Shown here: piece after piece, positions 41,727 to 51,303 of the stretch
How positions within the stretch are numbered: position 1 is the stretch's first letter
Layout of the letters: every line of letters begins with the position of its first letter
From: Lachnospiraceae bacterium
GTDB taxonomy: Bacteria > Bacillota > Clostridia > Lachnospirales > Lachnospiraceae
Length of the DNA stretch: 64,000 bases
Direction of reading: 5' to 3'
Assembly (NCBI GenBank): GCA_023664345.1
Contig: JAMPFQ010000008.1
Location: 1-64,000 of the forward strand
Notes under the pieces: generated by a model
Seen by the model: only the letters and a program-made list of their open reading frames with translations
Database searches by the model: none
What the model was told of the DNA's origin: nothing
Program-made: the position numbers and the translations under genes

Positions 41727-43757
41727 TTATTCATTTCGATACTGGAATCTGCCAACCAGGTCTTTCAACATATCAGCCTGCCTTGACAGTTCCTCGGATG
41801 CCGCGGCGCTTTCCTCTGAAGTCGCGGAATTGGATTCCACTACATCGGCAATCTGGCTGATACCATCGGAAATCTGGGACGCTGCCATTGCCTGATCTTC
41901 GGACGCGATAGCGATCTCTTCCATGGATTCGTTTACTACCTTGGCATTATCCACAACGGTAAGCAGAGAACTTGCGGTAGCATTGGCAAAACGGATACCT
42001 TCCTCCACTGCCAGAATCGCATTCTGAATCAGATCCTTTGTATTCCTTGCAGCTTCCGAACTCTGATCCGCCAACGCGCTGACCTGGGTTGCGACCACTC
42101 CGAATCCCTTTCCGTGCTCTCCTGCCCTCGCCGCCTCAATGGAAGCGTTCAGAGCCAGCAGAGCGGTCTGGTCAGCCACATCCTCGATACTGCTGATGAT
42201 CACCGCAATCTTATCCGATGTCTCCCTGATCTTGTCCATGGCTTCCGTGTTATTCTTCATCTGCTCGTTGCTTTCCATCACACGGTCATTCATATCCGCA
42301 ACGATCGCCCTTGTCTTCTCCGCGTTCTGGGCGTTTACTTTGATCTTTTCGGAGATATCCGCAATGGTGGCCGTCAACTCTTCCACTGCGCTGGCCTGAT
42401 CCGTAGCGCCCTCCGCCAGCTGCATGGCCGCGCCGGAAAGATCCTCAGCGCCTCTCTGGACGCTCTTGGCGTTATTGTCAATATCGCGCATCGCAGCGCT
42501 CAAGGAGGCAACGATCCCCCTGAAAGAACGGCTGATCTCCGCAAAATCTCCCTTGTAATCCTCGTCGATCGTGATCATGAAATTGCCGTCCGACAATTCT
42601 GCAAGGTGGGTGTCAATGTCATTTATTACGTCTTTCAGATCCTGGACTGTCTGTGAAAGGCTGTTCATCAGCGTGGCTGTCTCATCATTTACCTCAGGCG
42701 TAGGCGTAGCGGTATGGAGATCGCCCTCCGCCAGCAGTCCCAGCCTCTTTACCACGACGGTAATGGGATGCACGATCCTTTTGCCAAGAACAACGCCGCT
42801 TCTGACGCCATATACGGTAAAGGCAATGACGAAGAGGACTGTCAGCACCAGGGACAGGAAAAACATGCCCAAAAACTCATTCCTTACTGCGGCTACGCCG
42901 ATGCTCCATCCGTTCGTGCCCGGAACCGGCGAATAAGCCACTACCTTTGTCACGCCGTTGTAGGAATAGGTTCCCGTTCCGTCCGCGCCCGTGATCATCT
43001 CCTTACAGATCTCGCTGTACTTCCTGAGTTTCCGGTTGGTGTCGCCAAGATGGATACTGTCTTCCACGCCTACCAGGGAGGAATCCAGATCCGCGATGGT
43101 GATACCGTTGGAATCCAACATGAACGCTGTACCGCCCTCGCCCACTTTGATGGAACGCATGATATCGTTCAGGGATTCCCCGTCAGGCACATAGACTACG
43201 GCGCCCACGGGCGTTGTCCCGGGAATGCCGCCCTCCCATAAAGGGGCTGCCACGGCATAAGATACCTCTTTTGTGACATCACTGTACGCCGGCGTGGAAA
43301 TATAAGTATTGCCTTTCATGGCCTCCGCGAAAAACGGCCTGTCAGACAGATCCGCTCCCGAGATCACATCCACACCGCTGCTGTCCAGCAGGAATCCCGT
43401 TTCAAAATTATGATCCTGAATCCTCTGGTCCAGGATGGCCGCTTTGTCCTCCACTGACCTGTCAGGGTCGGCAAGGCGGGCTATGCTTCCTGTCTCATAA
43501 GCGATCGCAACATACTCCTGAAGCGCGGCGGCAACATAATTAGCCGCTACCCCCGAAGTATTGTTGATAGTCTCAGAAACCGCGTTTATGGATGAATTAT
43601 AGCTTAAAATGGAAGTGATCACTCCCAGCACGATACAGCAGATCATGATAGTACGCGCAAAATTTACAGAAATCTTCTTTTCGATACTGACGAACCCACC
43701 GTCCTGTCTTCCGACCATAAGTTTCCTTTGTGATGTGTTACTGTTCTCTTTTTGCAT
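41727..43757 (-). CDS. Methyl-accepting chemotaxis protein
   Basis: Chemoreceptor of 676 aa. Two membrane helices (about 33-55 and 305-325) enclose a dCACHE-type ligand domain. A HAMP domain follows (about 330-385). The cytoplasmic signalling domain has the conserved hairpin tip in VADQTALLALNASIEAARAGEHGKGFGVVA (split around residue 550) and flanking methylation helices. There are no other chemotaxis genes in the window. It lies between hisG and hisD in the same direction, with its own long leader and terminator, so the his genes are interrupted. CACHE ligands are often amino acids, so a histidine-related signal is conceivable but unproven. Confidence 0.93.
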   Translation of the reverse strand: MQKENSNTSQRKLMVGRQDGGFVSIEKKISVNFARTIMICCIVLGVITSILSYNSSINAVSETINNTSGVAANYVAAALQEYVAIAYETGSIARLADPDRSVEDKAAILDQRIQDHNFETGFLLDSSGVDVISGADLSDRPFFAEAMKGNTYISTPAYSDVTKEVSYAVAAPLWEGGIPGTTPVGAVVYVPDGESLNDIMRSIKVGEGGTAFMLDSNGITIADLDSSLVGVEDSIHLGDTNRKLRKYSEICKEMITGADGTGTYSYNGVTKVVAYSPVPGTNGWSIGVAAVRNEFLGMFFLSLVLTVLFVIAFTVYGVRSGVVLGKRIVHPITVVVKRLGLLAEGDLHTATPTPEVNDETATLMNSLSQTVQDLKDVINDIDTHLAELSDGNFMITIDEDYKGDFAEISRSFRGIVASLSAAMRDIDNNAKSVQRGAEDLSGAAMQLAEGATDQASAVEELTATIADISEKIKVNAQNAEKTRAIVADMNDRVMESNEQMKNNTEAMDKIRETSDKIAVIISSIEDVADQTALLALNASIEAARAGEHGKGFGVVATQVSALADQSSEAARNTKDLIQNAILAVEEGIRFANATASSLLTVVDNAKVVNESMEEIAIASEDQAMAASQISDGISQIADVVESNSATSEESAAASEELSRQADMLKDLVGRFQYRNE

Positions 43758-44039
43758 AAGTTTCCCCCATTCCCGGCGGCTCCAATGAAATTTCCCTGTG
43801 ACTGAGTCCTTCGCGATCGCAGCGGAGTTATATTGTATGCTTTTGAAAAGCTGAGACCGCTATACAATGCGTGTGTTACCAGTCATGGAGCGAACAGTAA
43901 CATTTTCATATCCGGCAGTATCTGTTTTTCATATTTATTTCCGAAGCGCCAAAATTTTTCTAAACACATTATAGCACTAATAGGAAAAAAATACTATTGA
44001 TTTTTTGAATTACTTTAAAATTTATTTAAATGCCTGTTA
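43758..44039 (-). promoter_or_regulatory. Long leader region of the chemoreceptor gene
   Basis: A TATAAT box (43968-43973) without a good -35 lies about 210 nt upstream of the chemoreceptor start. The leader holds inverted repeats TTGTAT/ATACAA (about 43833-43867) and GTTAC/GTAAC (about 43876-43903). I could not match it to a c-di-GMP or other riboswitch consensus. No gene is seen. Confidence 0.35.
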
Positions 44040-44684
44040 TCACAGCTTTTCGCGCAGCTTATTCACCAGTTCTTTGATCCGCTCCGTCTCCATCTGCATG
44101 CTGACAGGGTTCACGATCATCCTGGCGGACAGGGAGCAGACCTCCTCCAGCACCCCAAGGCCGTTCTCTTTCAGAGTGGAACCCGTCTCCACGATATCCA
44201 CGATCACATCGGACAGTTCCACCAGCGGCCCCAGTTCCACGGAGCCGTTCAGCTTGATGATATCCACGGTCTGATGCTTCTTATTATGGAAATATTCCCT
44301 TGCAATATTAGGATATTTGCTTGCCACACGGATCCTCTCATGATGCTGCAGCAATTCCCTGGCAGAATCCGGCCCGCAGACGCACATCCTGCACTTTCCG
44401 TAACCTAAGTCCAGCACCTCATAGACATTCCTGTTCTCCTCCAGGATCGTATCTCTGCCCACAATGCCGATATCCGCCGCGCCGTACTCCACATAGGTGG
44501 GTACATCCGGCCCCTTTGCCAGAAAGAACCGTAATTTCAGTTCCTCGTTGACAAAGATCAGCTTCCGGGAGTTCTTGTCCTTCATCTCCTCGCAGGTGAG
44601 CCCAATCTCCTCGAATAATTCCATGGTCTTAACCGCCAGCCTGCCCTTGCCCAGGGCAAAGGTCAGATATCTTTCCGCACTCAT
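44040..44684 (-). CDS. hisG: ATP phosphoribosyltransferase, short form HisG
   Basis: Catalytic subunit (214 aa) for the first step of histidine synthesis. It has the short-form pattern LTFALGKGRLAVKTMELFEEIGL, VEYGAADIGIVGRDTILE, KYPNIAREYF, and IIKLNGSVELGPLVELSD, ending without the C-terminal regulatory domain. Short HisG needs HisZ, encoded immediately upstream. ATG at 44684 is the conserved start; 13 more codons are open upstream. Histidine feedback is expected on the HisGZ complex. Confidence 0.96.
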   Translation of the reverse strand: MSAERYLTFALGKGRLAVKTMELFEEIGLTCEEMKDKNSRKLIFVNEELKLRFFLAKGPDVPTYVEYGAADIGIVGRDTILEENRNVYEVLDLGYGKCRMCVCGPDSARELLQHHERIRVASKYPNIAREYFHNKKHQTVDIIKLNGSVELGPLVELSDVIVDIVETGSTLKENGLGVLEEVCSLSARMIVNPVSMQMETERIKELVNKLREKL

Positions 44685-44747
44685 TTGATGGATGTCCCTT
44701 TCTGCGCTCAATCCTGTTTCCATTGTTGCTTTCGTCCCCGCGCCGCA

Positions 44748-45860
44748 TCAGTCTTTTCTGGTCAGGATGGCGGCGATATTTTCCCTGCGGAGCCTCTGGG
44801 CCTCCGCCAGCTTCTCTTCATAATCATTCTTACCATAATAAAGAATCTGCGCCGCTCTCTCCAGGGGAATCTCAACTTTCTGCCTGGAGAACGCTTCCAT
44901 GATACTGTCTATGACCACGCAGAAGCCCACCGCAGGCGCTTCTTTGCCGAAATGCTTCAACAGATGGTCGTATCTGCCGCCTTTCACCACTGCCTCTCCC
45001 ACGCCGTAGGTATAGGCCTTGAAAATGACGCCGGTATAATAATGATATTTGCTCAGCATCCCCAGGTCAAAGGAGATATACTCGGCCACCCCGTAAGCCT
45101 TCAGCACCTCATACAGCTTCTCAAGCCTCTCGATAGCCGCCAGGGAGCGGGCGTTGCCTGCCATGTCTCTGGCTTCCGCGAGGGAACACATATTGCCGAA
45201 CATATCCGCCACTTTCAGCAGCTTCCCCCGATAGGGCTCCGCCACATTTCGCCCGACCAGCAGTTCCTGGGCCGCGAAATAGTTCTTGCCGGAGATGCAT
45301 TCCCTGAGATCCAGTTCCGTCTCCTCGTCCAGGCCTGCCTCTTCACAGAGACCCTTAAAGTATTCCACCTGGCCGATGCTCACTTGAAAACGCTTTAACC
45401 CCGCGTCCAGAAGCGTTTCCACCACCAGGCTGATCATCTCGCCGTCCGCCTCCACCGACGGCTCGTTGATCAACTCCGCGCCCATCTGGGTCACTTCCTT
45501 TGATTTCCCCTGTAGATTGGAGGTATTGTTAAAGGTATTTCCCATGTAACTGAACCGTAAGGGCACCTGCTCCTCACAGAAATACTTGGCGGCGCAGCGG
45601 GCGATGGAGGGGGTGAAATCCGGGCGCAGCACAAGGGTGTTGTTCTCCTTGTCAAAAAATTTGTATAATTCCCTACTGGGCGTGGTTCCTACCTCTTTGG
45701 AAAAGACATCGAAAAATTCAAACGTGGGGGTCTGGATGTCCTGATAGCCATAGAGATGCAGCTTCTCGCGGATCTTCCGCTCCACGTATAATTTCTGTTC
45801 ATATTCTTTTCCGTAGATGTCCCGAACTCCCTCGGGGGTATGCAACAGTTTTTTGCTCAT
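44748..45860 (-). CDS. hisZ: ATP phosphoribosyltransferase regulatory subunit HisZ
   Basis: Histidyl-tRNA synthetase-like regulatory subunit (370 aa). The class II core is visible: LLHTPEGVRDIYG, YGYQDIQTPTFEFFDVF, LVLRPDFTPSIARCAAKYF and VVKGGRYDHLLKHFG. It lacks the C-terminal anticodon-binding domain and the synthetase motifs of HisRS, which fits HisZ beside a short HisG. ATG at 45860 follows GGAGG. First gene of the his group, behind a promoter at 46102-46130 and a leader with a repeat element. Confidence 0.93.
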   Translation of the reverse strand: MSKKLLHTPEGVRDIYGKEYEQKLYVERKIREKLHLYGYQDIQTPTFEFFDVFSKEVGTTPSRELYKFFDKENNTLVLRPDFTPSIARCAAKYFCEEQVPLRFSYMGNTFNNTSNLQGKSKEVTQMGAELINEPSVEADGEMISLVVETLLDAGLKRFQVSIGQVEYFKGLCEEAGLDEETELDLRECISGKNYFAAQELLVGRNVAEPYRGKLLKVADMFGNMCSLAEARDMAGNARSLAAIERLEKLYEVLKAYGVAEYISFDLGMLSKYHYYTGVIFKAYTYGVGEAVVKGGRYDHLLKHFGKEAPAVGFCVVIDSIMEAFSRQKVEIPLERAAQILYYGKNDYEEKLAEAQRLRRENIAAILTRKD

Positions 45861-45904
45861 AAGATCCTCCATTTGATCAATCATCCTTCCAAGCAGCCGT
45901 TACC

Positions 45905-46080
45905 ATGCCAAAGGGATAAACTTGTTACCATGCCGTTCACAAGCGGCACAAATGGCCATGAAATCCACGGCCTGGCAACAAGTTGATGCACACAAAACGC
46001 CAAAGGACGGCGTTTTGGCGCCTGCTGTCTCGGATTTTGACATAAAAATGCCAAAATCTCTCGCGGTGCCGTCCGGTGCC
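45905..46080. repeat. Structured repeat in the hisZ leader (shares core with 17531-17687)
   Basis: The core at 45987-46022 (TGCACACAAAACGC ... GCGTTTTGGCGCC) matches 17568-17601. It forms an AAAACGCC/GGCGTTTT hairpin. Around it lie GTTACCATGCC twice (near 45900 and 45926), GCGGCAC/GTGCCG motifs and an AAATC/GATTTT stem. The element fills the leader between the hisZ promoter and start codon. Confidence 0.55.
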
Positions 46081-46101
46081 GTTTACTTTCAAACTTTATG
46101 T

Positions 46102-46130
46102 AGTATATCGGATTCTCCTGCTGCTGTCAA
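46102..46130 (-). promoter_or_regulatory. Promoter of hisZ-hisG
   Basis: Minus strand TTGACA (46125-46130), 17-nt spacer, TATACT (46102-46107), just downstream of the recU stop codon. The transcript would have a leader of about 235 nt containing the repeat element. Confidence 0.7.
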
Positions 46131-46134
46131 GGCT

Positions 46135-46668
46135 TCATTCCCTGTCCTCCAGGTCTTTCTGCAGCATATCCAGATAGGGGACCAGGATGCCGTGTTTCTT
46201 AGGAAGGATGTACGCAGGGTTCAGTTCCTCATAGCGGAAGCTTTTCCGTCCGCCCTCCTGCGCCCGGCGCCAGAAAAAGAGCAGCATCTCCAGAGGGAGA
46301 TAATACATCACATCCTTATGGGTATAGTAGATCAGGAAAAAGGCGATCCCGCCCTGTTTTTCAAAGTTTTCCATGAACCTTACCTGATGCGCATGGATAT
46401 TCTGCAGGGAAAAGGTATCCACGGCGCACTCCTTTGCATCGAAACACACCGGAATGCCCTGCACCGCCCCGATATAATCCACCGTGCTCTTCTGCTCGAA
46501 ATAGGCCAGGGTGATCTGCCTGTTTTCCTTGTCGATCCTGATGGGGGTGATGGGAGTGGGGATCTTCTGGATCAGAGCCAGTCCCGCTTCCTCGTATTTT
46601 TCATTTGTACGGTTTATCATATCCTCCAGAGTGGAGCCGCGCAGCCCTCTGGAATTCCAGGTTGCCAT
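46135..46668 (-). CDS. recU: Holliday junction resolvase RecU
   Basis: Firmicute Holliday junction resolvase (177 aa). The start WNSRGLRGSTLEDMINRTNEKY, the catalytic region STVDYIGAVQGIPVCFDAKE (Asp and Asp-x-Lys type residues) and FSLQNIHAHQVRFMENFEKQGGIAFFLI (split) are family hallmarks. It cleaves four-way junctions during recombination and chromosome segregation. It usually sits beside a PBP1 gene; here its neighbour is an RluA-type pseudouridine synthase 24 nt upstream. Confidence 0.93.
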   Translation of the reverse strand: MATWNSRGLRGSTLEDMINRTNEKYEEAGLALIQKIPTPITPIRIDKENRQITLAYFEQKSTVDYIGAVQGIPVCFDAKECAVDTFSLQNIHAHQVRFMENFEKQGGIAFFLIYYTHKDVMYYLPLEMLLFFWRRAQEGGRKSFRYEELNPAYILPKKHGILVPYLDMLQKDLEDRE

Positions 46669-46691
46669 TTATGTATCCAGCCCTTTCCGTC

Positions 46692-47756
46692 CTACATCAG
46701 CCCCAGTGCCCTCTTTACTTCCATAAACTCCCTCGGTTCCGGCGCAGTGAATTCACGTCCGCCAAGAGACGCGCCCACGCCGGATGTTATCTCGGGAAAA
46801 ACAACGCGGCATGCATGCAGCAGCTGGTGGCTCAGACCATACTCCTGCTTCCACCTGCGGTTGATCTTATCCCCGCCATATTTGAAGTCCCCGATCAGAG
46901 GATGCCCCATGCTGGCCAGGTGGGCGCGGATCTGATGCGTTTTCCCTGTGATCAGCTCGACCTCCAGGTAAGTATGACCGTTCTTGATGCCAAGGAAAGT
47001 ATAGCCTGTTTCGATATACTCCTGTTTCTGCTCAGAAGATGGCTTGGAGCCGGCCTGCGGTTTATACTGTTTCGAGATGACTGCCTTGTTGGCCTTTTCG
47101 TCCTTGAACAGGTATCCCTGGACTCTGCCCTCTTCCCTCAGTTCGCCGACGCAGATGGCATGATAGAATTTCCGCACTTTTTTTTCACGAAGGCATTGGC
47201 TCAAGAACTGCAGCCCTGCCAGTGATTTCCCACACAGCACGATGCCGCTGGTATTGCGGTCAAGGCGGTTGCAGACAGACGGGCGGAATGTATGAAAGTC
47301 CGCCGCCAGCCCCGGATCTTTCTGTAACAGATAGCCCACCAGCCATTCATTTAAACTGCTGTCCTCCGATCCTGCTTTCTGGGTCAAGATCCCGGCAGGC
47401 TTGTTCAGGAACAGGAAGTGTTCGTCCTCATAAACGATCTGTATGCCCTTTAACGATCTGTATGCCTTTTCGTATTCTGAGAAAGAAAGCCCTTTCCCGG
47501 CGGTTTCCGATGGCATTTGATCCTGTCCCGCTACAATCCCTGAAAATTTTTCAAAGGTCTCCTGTGAAAAGAAAAAGCTGACGGCATCTCCCTCTTTCAG
47601 CTTCTCGGAACCTTCCGCTTTTCTGCCGTTCAGAGTGATATTTTTCTTGCGCAGCATCTTATAGAGAAATCCCGTGCCCGCATTGGGCAGATATTTGTGC
47701 AAAAATTTGTCCAGGCGCTGCCCAGCCTGATTGCTTCCTATGATCGTTGACTGCAT
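46692..47756 (-). CDS. RluA-family pseudouridine synthase with S4 domain
   Basis: RNA pseudouridine synthase of 354 aa. The N-terminal S4 RNA-binding domain (about 12-75) has AGQRLDKFLHKYLPNA. The catalytic domain has the Asp motif VCNRLDRNTSGIVLCGKS (about 162-179) and the C-terminal GKTHQIRAHLASMGHPLIGDFKYG (split around 280). This belongs to the RluC/RluD/YtzF-like group, but the target uridine is not predictable. ATG with GGAGG. Confidence 0.9.
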   Translation of the reverse strand: MQSTIIGSNQAGQRLDKFLHKYLPNAGTGFLYKMLRKKNITLNGRKAEGSEKLKEGDAVSFFFSQETFEKFSGIVAGQDQMPSETAGKGLSFSEYEKAYRSLKGIQIVYEDEHFLFLNKPAGILTQKAGSEDSSLNEWLVGYLLQKDPGLAADFHTFRPSVCNRLDRNTSGIVLCGKSLAGLQFLSQCLREKKVRKFYHAICVGELREEGRVQGYLFKDEKANKAVISKQYKPQAGSKPSSEQKQEYIETGYTFLGIKNGHTYLEVELITGKTHQIRAHLASMGHPLIGDFKYGGDKINRRWKQEYGLSHQLLHACRVVFPEITSGVGASLGGREFTAPEPREFMEVKRALGLM

Positions 47757-47765
47757 ACTCCCTCC

Positions 47766-48350
47766 TTATAAAACAACACTCTTCAAAGTAGCCATGACCG
47801 CAGCTGTCCTGTCCTCGTCCGCTTCCAGCCCGTTCATCTGCTCCAGCCGTTCCGTGTATTTGTTCAGATCCGTAAAGACTTTCACCGTCACATCTTTCAG
47901 GCCGTCCATCTTCAGGATATTGTCGATATGTTTATAAAAATCATTCTCCGGAAAATCCGGCTTCTCGGAATAGCCGCAGACCGTGTTCCCCCGGACCGCC
48001 ATATGGCTGACCACATAATTCTTCTGATAAGAAGTAAACACCATATCATACAGGCAGCACAGTCCCCGGCAATGCTTCTCGATCCTGGCCGCCGCATCCG
48101 CGCCGCAGCTTTGGAACCGCAGGAACATGATAACGCTGACCGCGCTCTTGCTGGCGGGCAGGCAGCCTAAGATCGCCACCACCGTCAACAGGTTTGTCTT
48201 TCGTCCCGTCTGGATATACCCCGCCGCGAACAGGGAAAGAGAGATCCCAAAATAGAGCAGCGTCCGGATGATCTCATACTTTTTCTGAGTGTCGATATAA
48301 TTTTTTGTGCCTCTGTATTTCTCCGCGGAAAATATCCTCATCAACTGCAT
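47766..48350 (-). CDS. Hypothetical membrane protein
   Basis: Protein of 194 aa not recognised to family level. Two adjacent hydrophobic segments (about 33-50 and 56-80) form a helical hairpin near the N terminus. The remaining 110 residues are a soluble mixed alpha/beta region with SCGADAA, YDMVFTSYQKNYVVSH and ILKMDGLKDVTVKVF. ATG at 48350 has AAAGGG upstream. Translation stops 10 nt before the RluA-type gene, so they are probably co-transcribed. Confidence 0.65.
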   Translation of the reverse strand: MQLMRIFSAEKYRGTKNYIDTQKKYEIIRTLLYFGISLSLFAAGYIQTGRKTNLLTVVAILGCLPASKSAVSVIMFLRFQSCGADAAARIEKHCRGLCCLYDMVFTSYQKNYVVSHMAVRGNTVCGYSEKPDFPENDFYKHIDNILKMDGLKDVTVKVFTDLNKYTERLEQMNGLEADEDRTAAVMATLKSVVL

Positions 48351-48463
48351 GATATCACAACCCTTTCTGTTTGATCCCAATTCCGCACGTTCCTTGCATC
48401 ATGCTGTCTTTGGCAGAGTCATTTCCAGCCGCAGGATCCATGCGCCCGCAAATGCTCTGGGCA

Positions 48464-49240
48464 TTATGCGGGAGAATGCTGTTTTAAATATCTCATCGCC
48501 TTGAAGAGCAGGTCGTGGGGAACTGCCTTGGCAAGGCACTGGAAGTATTTGATGGGCAGGCCGTACACGGACATGGTACGCTTATAGTAGGAATCTTTCA
48601 GCGCCAGCGCCACCACTTTGTCCGGGCTTACCATGGTATACTTCTTGATGGAAAGGGTGGTTCCCGTTTTCTCCGCAATGTCAAAAAAGGGTGTGTCCAC
48701 GGGGCCGGGACAGACGCTGGTGACATAGATCCCGGCTTCCTTAAGCTCCTCTCCCAGCGCCCTGGAAAAGCTTAACACATATGCCTTTGTAGCCGCGTAG
48801 ACCGCAAAGTCCGGCTGGGGCAGGAAAGCCGCGCTGGACGCCATCTGGATAATGCGGCTGTTCTTTCGCATATAAGGGATCATGCGATGGGTCAGGGCGG
48901 TCAGTGCCTCGCAGTTCAAACGAACCATCTCCTGCGCCGTCATGCGCTCCTGCTCGCTGAAAGGCCCCATGACTCCGAAGCCCGCCGCGTTGATCAGCAT
49001 CCTCACGGTGGCGTTTTTCTCGATCAGCAGATCCTCAAGGACATCCAGCTTTTTATCGTCCGTGATATCCATGGCGATCACCCTTGCCTTATGCTCCAGC
49101 ACTTTCGCCACTTCCTCCAGATGTTCCCTGTTCCTGGCAATCAGCCAGAATTCATCAATCGTAACAAAGTAATTGTCCATCTGCATGGCAAATTCCATGC
49201 CGATGCCTGAGGACGCTCCTGTGATGATTGCAACATTCAT
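48464..49240 (-). CDS. Short-chain dehydrogenase/reductase
   Basis: Classical SDR (258 aa). The NAD(P) motif is ITGASSGIG (about 6-14), the structural motif NAAGFGVMG (about 86-94), the catalytic Ser in QMASSAAFLPQPDF and the YAATK Tyr-Lys pair (about 153-157). After the catalytic site comes CPGPVDTPFF. The C-terminal tail YGLPIKYFQCLAKAVPHDLL resembles membrane-associated SDRs. Substrate unknown. ATG behind AAGGAAGGG. Confidence 0.88.
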   Translation of the reverse strand: MNVAIITGASSGIGMEFAMQMDNYFVTIDEFWLIARNREHLEEVAKVLEHKARVIAMDITDDKKLDVLEDLLIEKNATVRMLINAAGFGVMGPFSEQERMTAQEMVRLNCEALTALTHRMIPYMRKNSRIIQMASSAAFLPQPDFAVYAATKAYVLSFSRALGEELKEAGIYVTSVCPGPVDTPFFDIAEKTGTTLSIKKYTMVSPDKVVALALKDSYYKRTMSVYGLPIKYFQCLAKAVPHDLLFKAMRYLKQHSPA

Positions 49241-49275
49241 GTGTTTTCCCTTCCTTTCTGAACTTTGATGATATA

Positions 49276-51303
49276 TCAGCCTTTTTTCTTATGTATGTTT
49301 CGGATGGTCTTCTTTTTCCGCGGTGAGCCGTTTCCACGCTGCTGTCCGCTTCCCTGCGCCACCTGTCTGCCCGCTCTTTTGGCCGTATCCTGCTGCTTCT
49401 TTCTGTCTGTGGCCCTGCCATTTCGTTTCGCCGCCTTGCCCTCCGTACCGCTGTCTCTTGCGACTCTGCCCGTGGGTCTCTCCTGCCCCATCTTCCGTGG
49501 GCGGATCAGGCACTTCTTGTCGAACCCGATGAGATCCGTCCTGCCCGCTTTGACCAGCGCTTCATGGACCAGATCGTAATTCTTCGGGTTCCGGTATTGT
49601 ATCAACGCCCGCTGCATCGCTTTCTCGTGGGGATTGCGGCACACATACACCGGCTTCATATCCCTGGGGTCCAGCCCCGTATAATACATGACCGTGGACA
49701 TGGTGGAGGGCGTGGGATAAAAGTCCTGCACCTGTTCCGGCATATAGCCCATGTCCCGCAGGTACTCCGCCAGTTCAACGGCCTCTTTCAAGGTGGAACC
49801 GGGATGGGAGGACATCAGGTAAGGCACCAGGAACTGATCTTTGCCCACCTGGGCGTTCAGCTTTTTATACTTTGCCACAAAACGCTCGTAGACCGCGTTC
49901 TCCGGCTTTCCCATCCTGCGCAGCACCGCGTCGGAAATATGCTCCGGCGCCACTTTCAGCTGCCCGCTCACATGATGCTCCACCAGTTCCCTGAAAAAGG
50001 TATCGTCCTGATCCGCCAGCAGATAATCAAAACGGATGCCGGAGCGCACAAAGACCTTTTTCACCCCCGGAAGCGCCCTGAGCTTCCGCAGCAGTTCCAG
50101 ATAATCGCTGTGATCCACATACAGATTCTTACAGGGCGAGGGGAACAGGCACTGTTTGTTCTTGCAGACGCCGTAAGTCAGCTGTTTCTCGCAGGAGGGA
50201 TGCCGGAAATTGGCCGTGGGGCCTCCTACATCGTGGATATAGCCCTTAAAATCCGGTTCTTTGATCAGCAGCTTTGCTTCTCTGATGATCGACTCATGGC
50301 TTCTGGCCTGCACCGTCCTGCCCTGATGGAAAGTCAGTGCGCAGAAACTGCATCCCCCGAAGCACCCCCGGTTGCTGATCAGGGAAAACCTGATCTCCGC
50401 GATCGCCGGGACACCGCCCTTTTCCTCATAGGAGGGATGATAGGTGCGCATGTAGGGCAGCGCGTAGACATCATCCATCTCTGACCTGGTAAGGGGCGGC
50501 TGGGGCGGATTCTGCACCACATAGACCCCGTTGGGATATTTTTCCATCAGGACTTTGCCGTTGCAGAAATCCGTGTTTTCATTCTGGATGGCAAAGCTTC
50601 TGGCATACAGAGACTTGTCTGCTCTCATCTCCTCATAGGAGGGCAGTTCTATGGCGTCATAGATCCCTGAAATGTCCTTTGTGCGGTAGACCGTCCCCGG
50701 GACAAAGGTGATGTCCGACACCGCGATACCGCTGGCCAGGGCGTCCGCGATCTCCACGATGGACTTCTCCCCCATCCCATAGGAAATGAAATCCGCCTGG
50801 CTGTCCAGCAGCAGGGAGCGCTTAAAGCTGTCCGTCCAGTAATCATAATGGGCCATACGGCGCAGGCTGGCCTCGATCCCGCCGATGATCAGGGGCACAT
50901 CCTTATAAGTCCTGCGGATCAGGTTCCCATAGACCGCCGTGGCATGGTCGGGCCGCTTTCCCATCTCCCCTCCCGGGGTAAAGGCATCCGTGGAGCGCCT
51001 CTTTTTCGAGACGGAATAATGGTTCACGCAGCTGTCCATATTTCCCGCGGAGACCAAAAACCCCAGCCTGGGACGTCCCAGCAGGGTAATGCTGTCGTCC
51101 CTTTTCCAGTCCGGCTGCGAGATGATCCCCACCGTATATCCGTGTGCCTGTAAGATACGGCTGATGATGGCGTGGCCGAAAGAGGGATGATCCACATAGG
51201 CGTCCCCGATCACATACACGAAATCAAGCTGCTCTATCCCACGCTCCCGCATATCTTCGGGAGATATGGGCAAAAATCCCTCACTGCTCTTCAAAGAATC
51301 CAT
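49276..51303 (-). CDS. YgiQ family radical SAM protein
   Basis: Protein of 675 aa. The N-terminal domain (about 20-300) starts [34 protein letters not shown], the YgiQ hallmark in two parts. The radical SAM cluster is [10 protein letters not shown] (about 315-324). The C-terminal 75 residues are low-complexity, rich in Lys, Arg, Gly and Gln, and probably disordered, which suggests nucleic acid contact. Biological function of the family is not established. Its start lies 23 nt inside the HAD phosphatase gene, with GAGG 6 nt before the ATG. Confidence 0.9.
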   Translation of the reverse strand: MDSLKSSEGFLPISPEDMRERGIEQLDFVYVIGDAYVDHPSFGHAIISRILQAHGYTVGIISQPDWKRDDSITLLGRPRLGFLVSAGNMDSCVNHYSVSKKRRSTDAFTPGGEMGKRPDHATAVYGNLIRRTYKDVPLIIGGIEASLRRMAHYDYWTDSFKRSLLLDSQADFISYGMGEKSIVEIADALASGIAVSDITFVPGTVYRTKDISGIYDAIELPSYEEMRADKSLYARSFAIQNENTDFCNGKVLMEKYPNGVYVVQNPPQPPLTRSEMDDVYALPYMRTYHPSYEEKGGVPAIAEIRFSLISNRGCFGGCSFCALTFHQGRTVQARSHESIIREAKLLIKEPDFKGYIHDVGGPTANFRHPSCEKQLTYGVCKNKQCLFPSPCKNLYVDHSDYLELLRKLRALPGVKKVFVRSGIRFDYLLADQDDTFFRELVEHHVSGQLKVAPEHISDAVLRRMGKPENAVYERFVAKYKKLNAQVGKDQFLVPYLMSSHPGSTLKEAVELAEYLRDMGYMPEQVQDFYPTPSTMSTVMYYTGLDPRDMKPVYVCRNPHEKAMQRALIQYRNPKNYDLVHEALVKAGRTDLIGFDKKCLIRPRKMGQERPTGRVARDSGTEGKAAKRNGRATDRKKQQDTAKRAGRQVAQGSGQQRGNGSPRKKKTIRNIHKKKG

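Noticed and set aside
43758..44039. c-di-GMP riboswitch upstream of the chemoreceptor gene
   Set aside because: The leader is long and structured, but the conserved GEMM helices and GAAA receptor arrangement could not be found by eye. Kept only as an unassigned leader.
44748..45860. Histidyl-tRNA synthetase HisS
   Set aside because: The protein lacks the C-terminal anticodon-binding domain, and it is directly followed by a short-form hisG, which needs HisZ.
46040..46075. T-box-like ACCGCG motif in the hisZ leader
   Set aside because: The motif lies close to the promoter, not at the 3' end of a long leader, and I see no specifier loop with a histidine codon, no AGGGTGG sequence and no matching terminator. 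It belongs to the repeat element.
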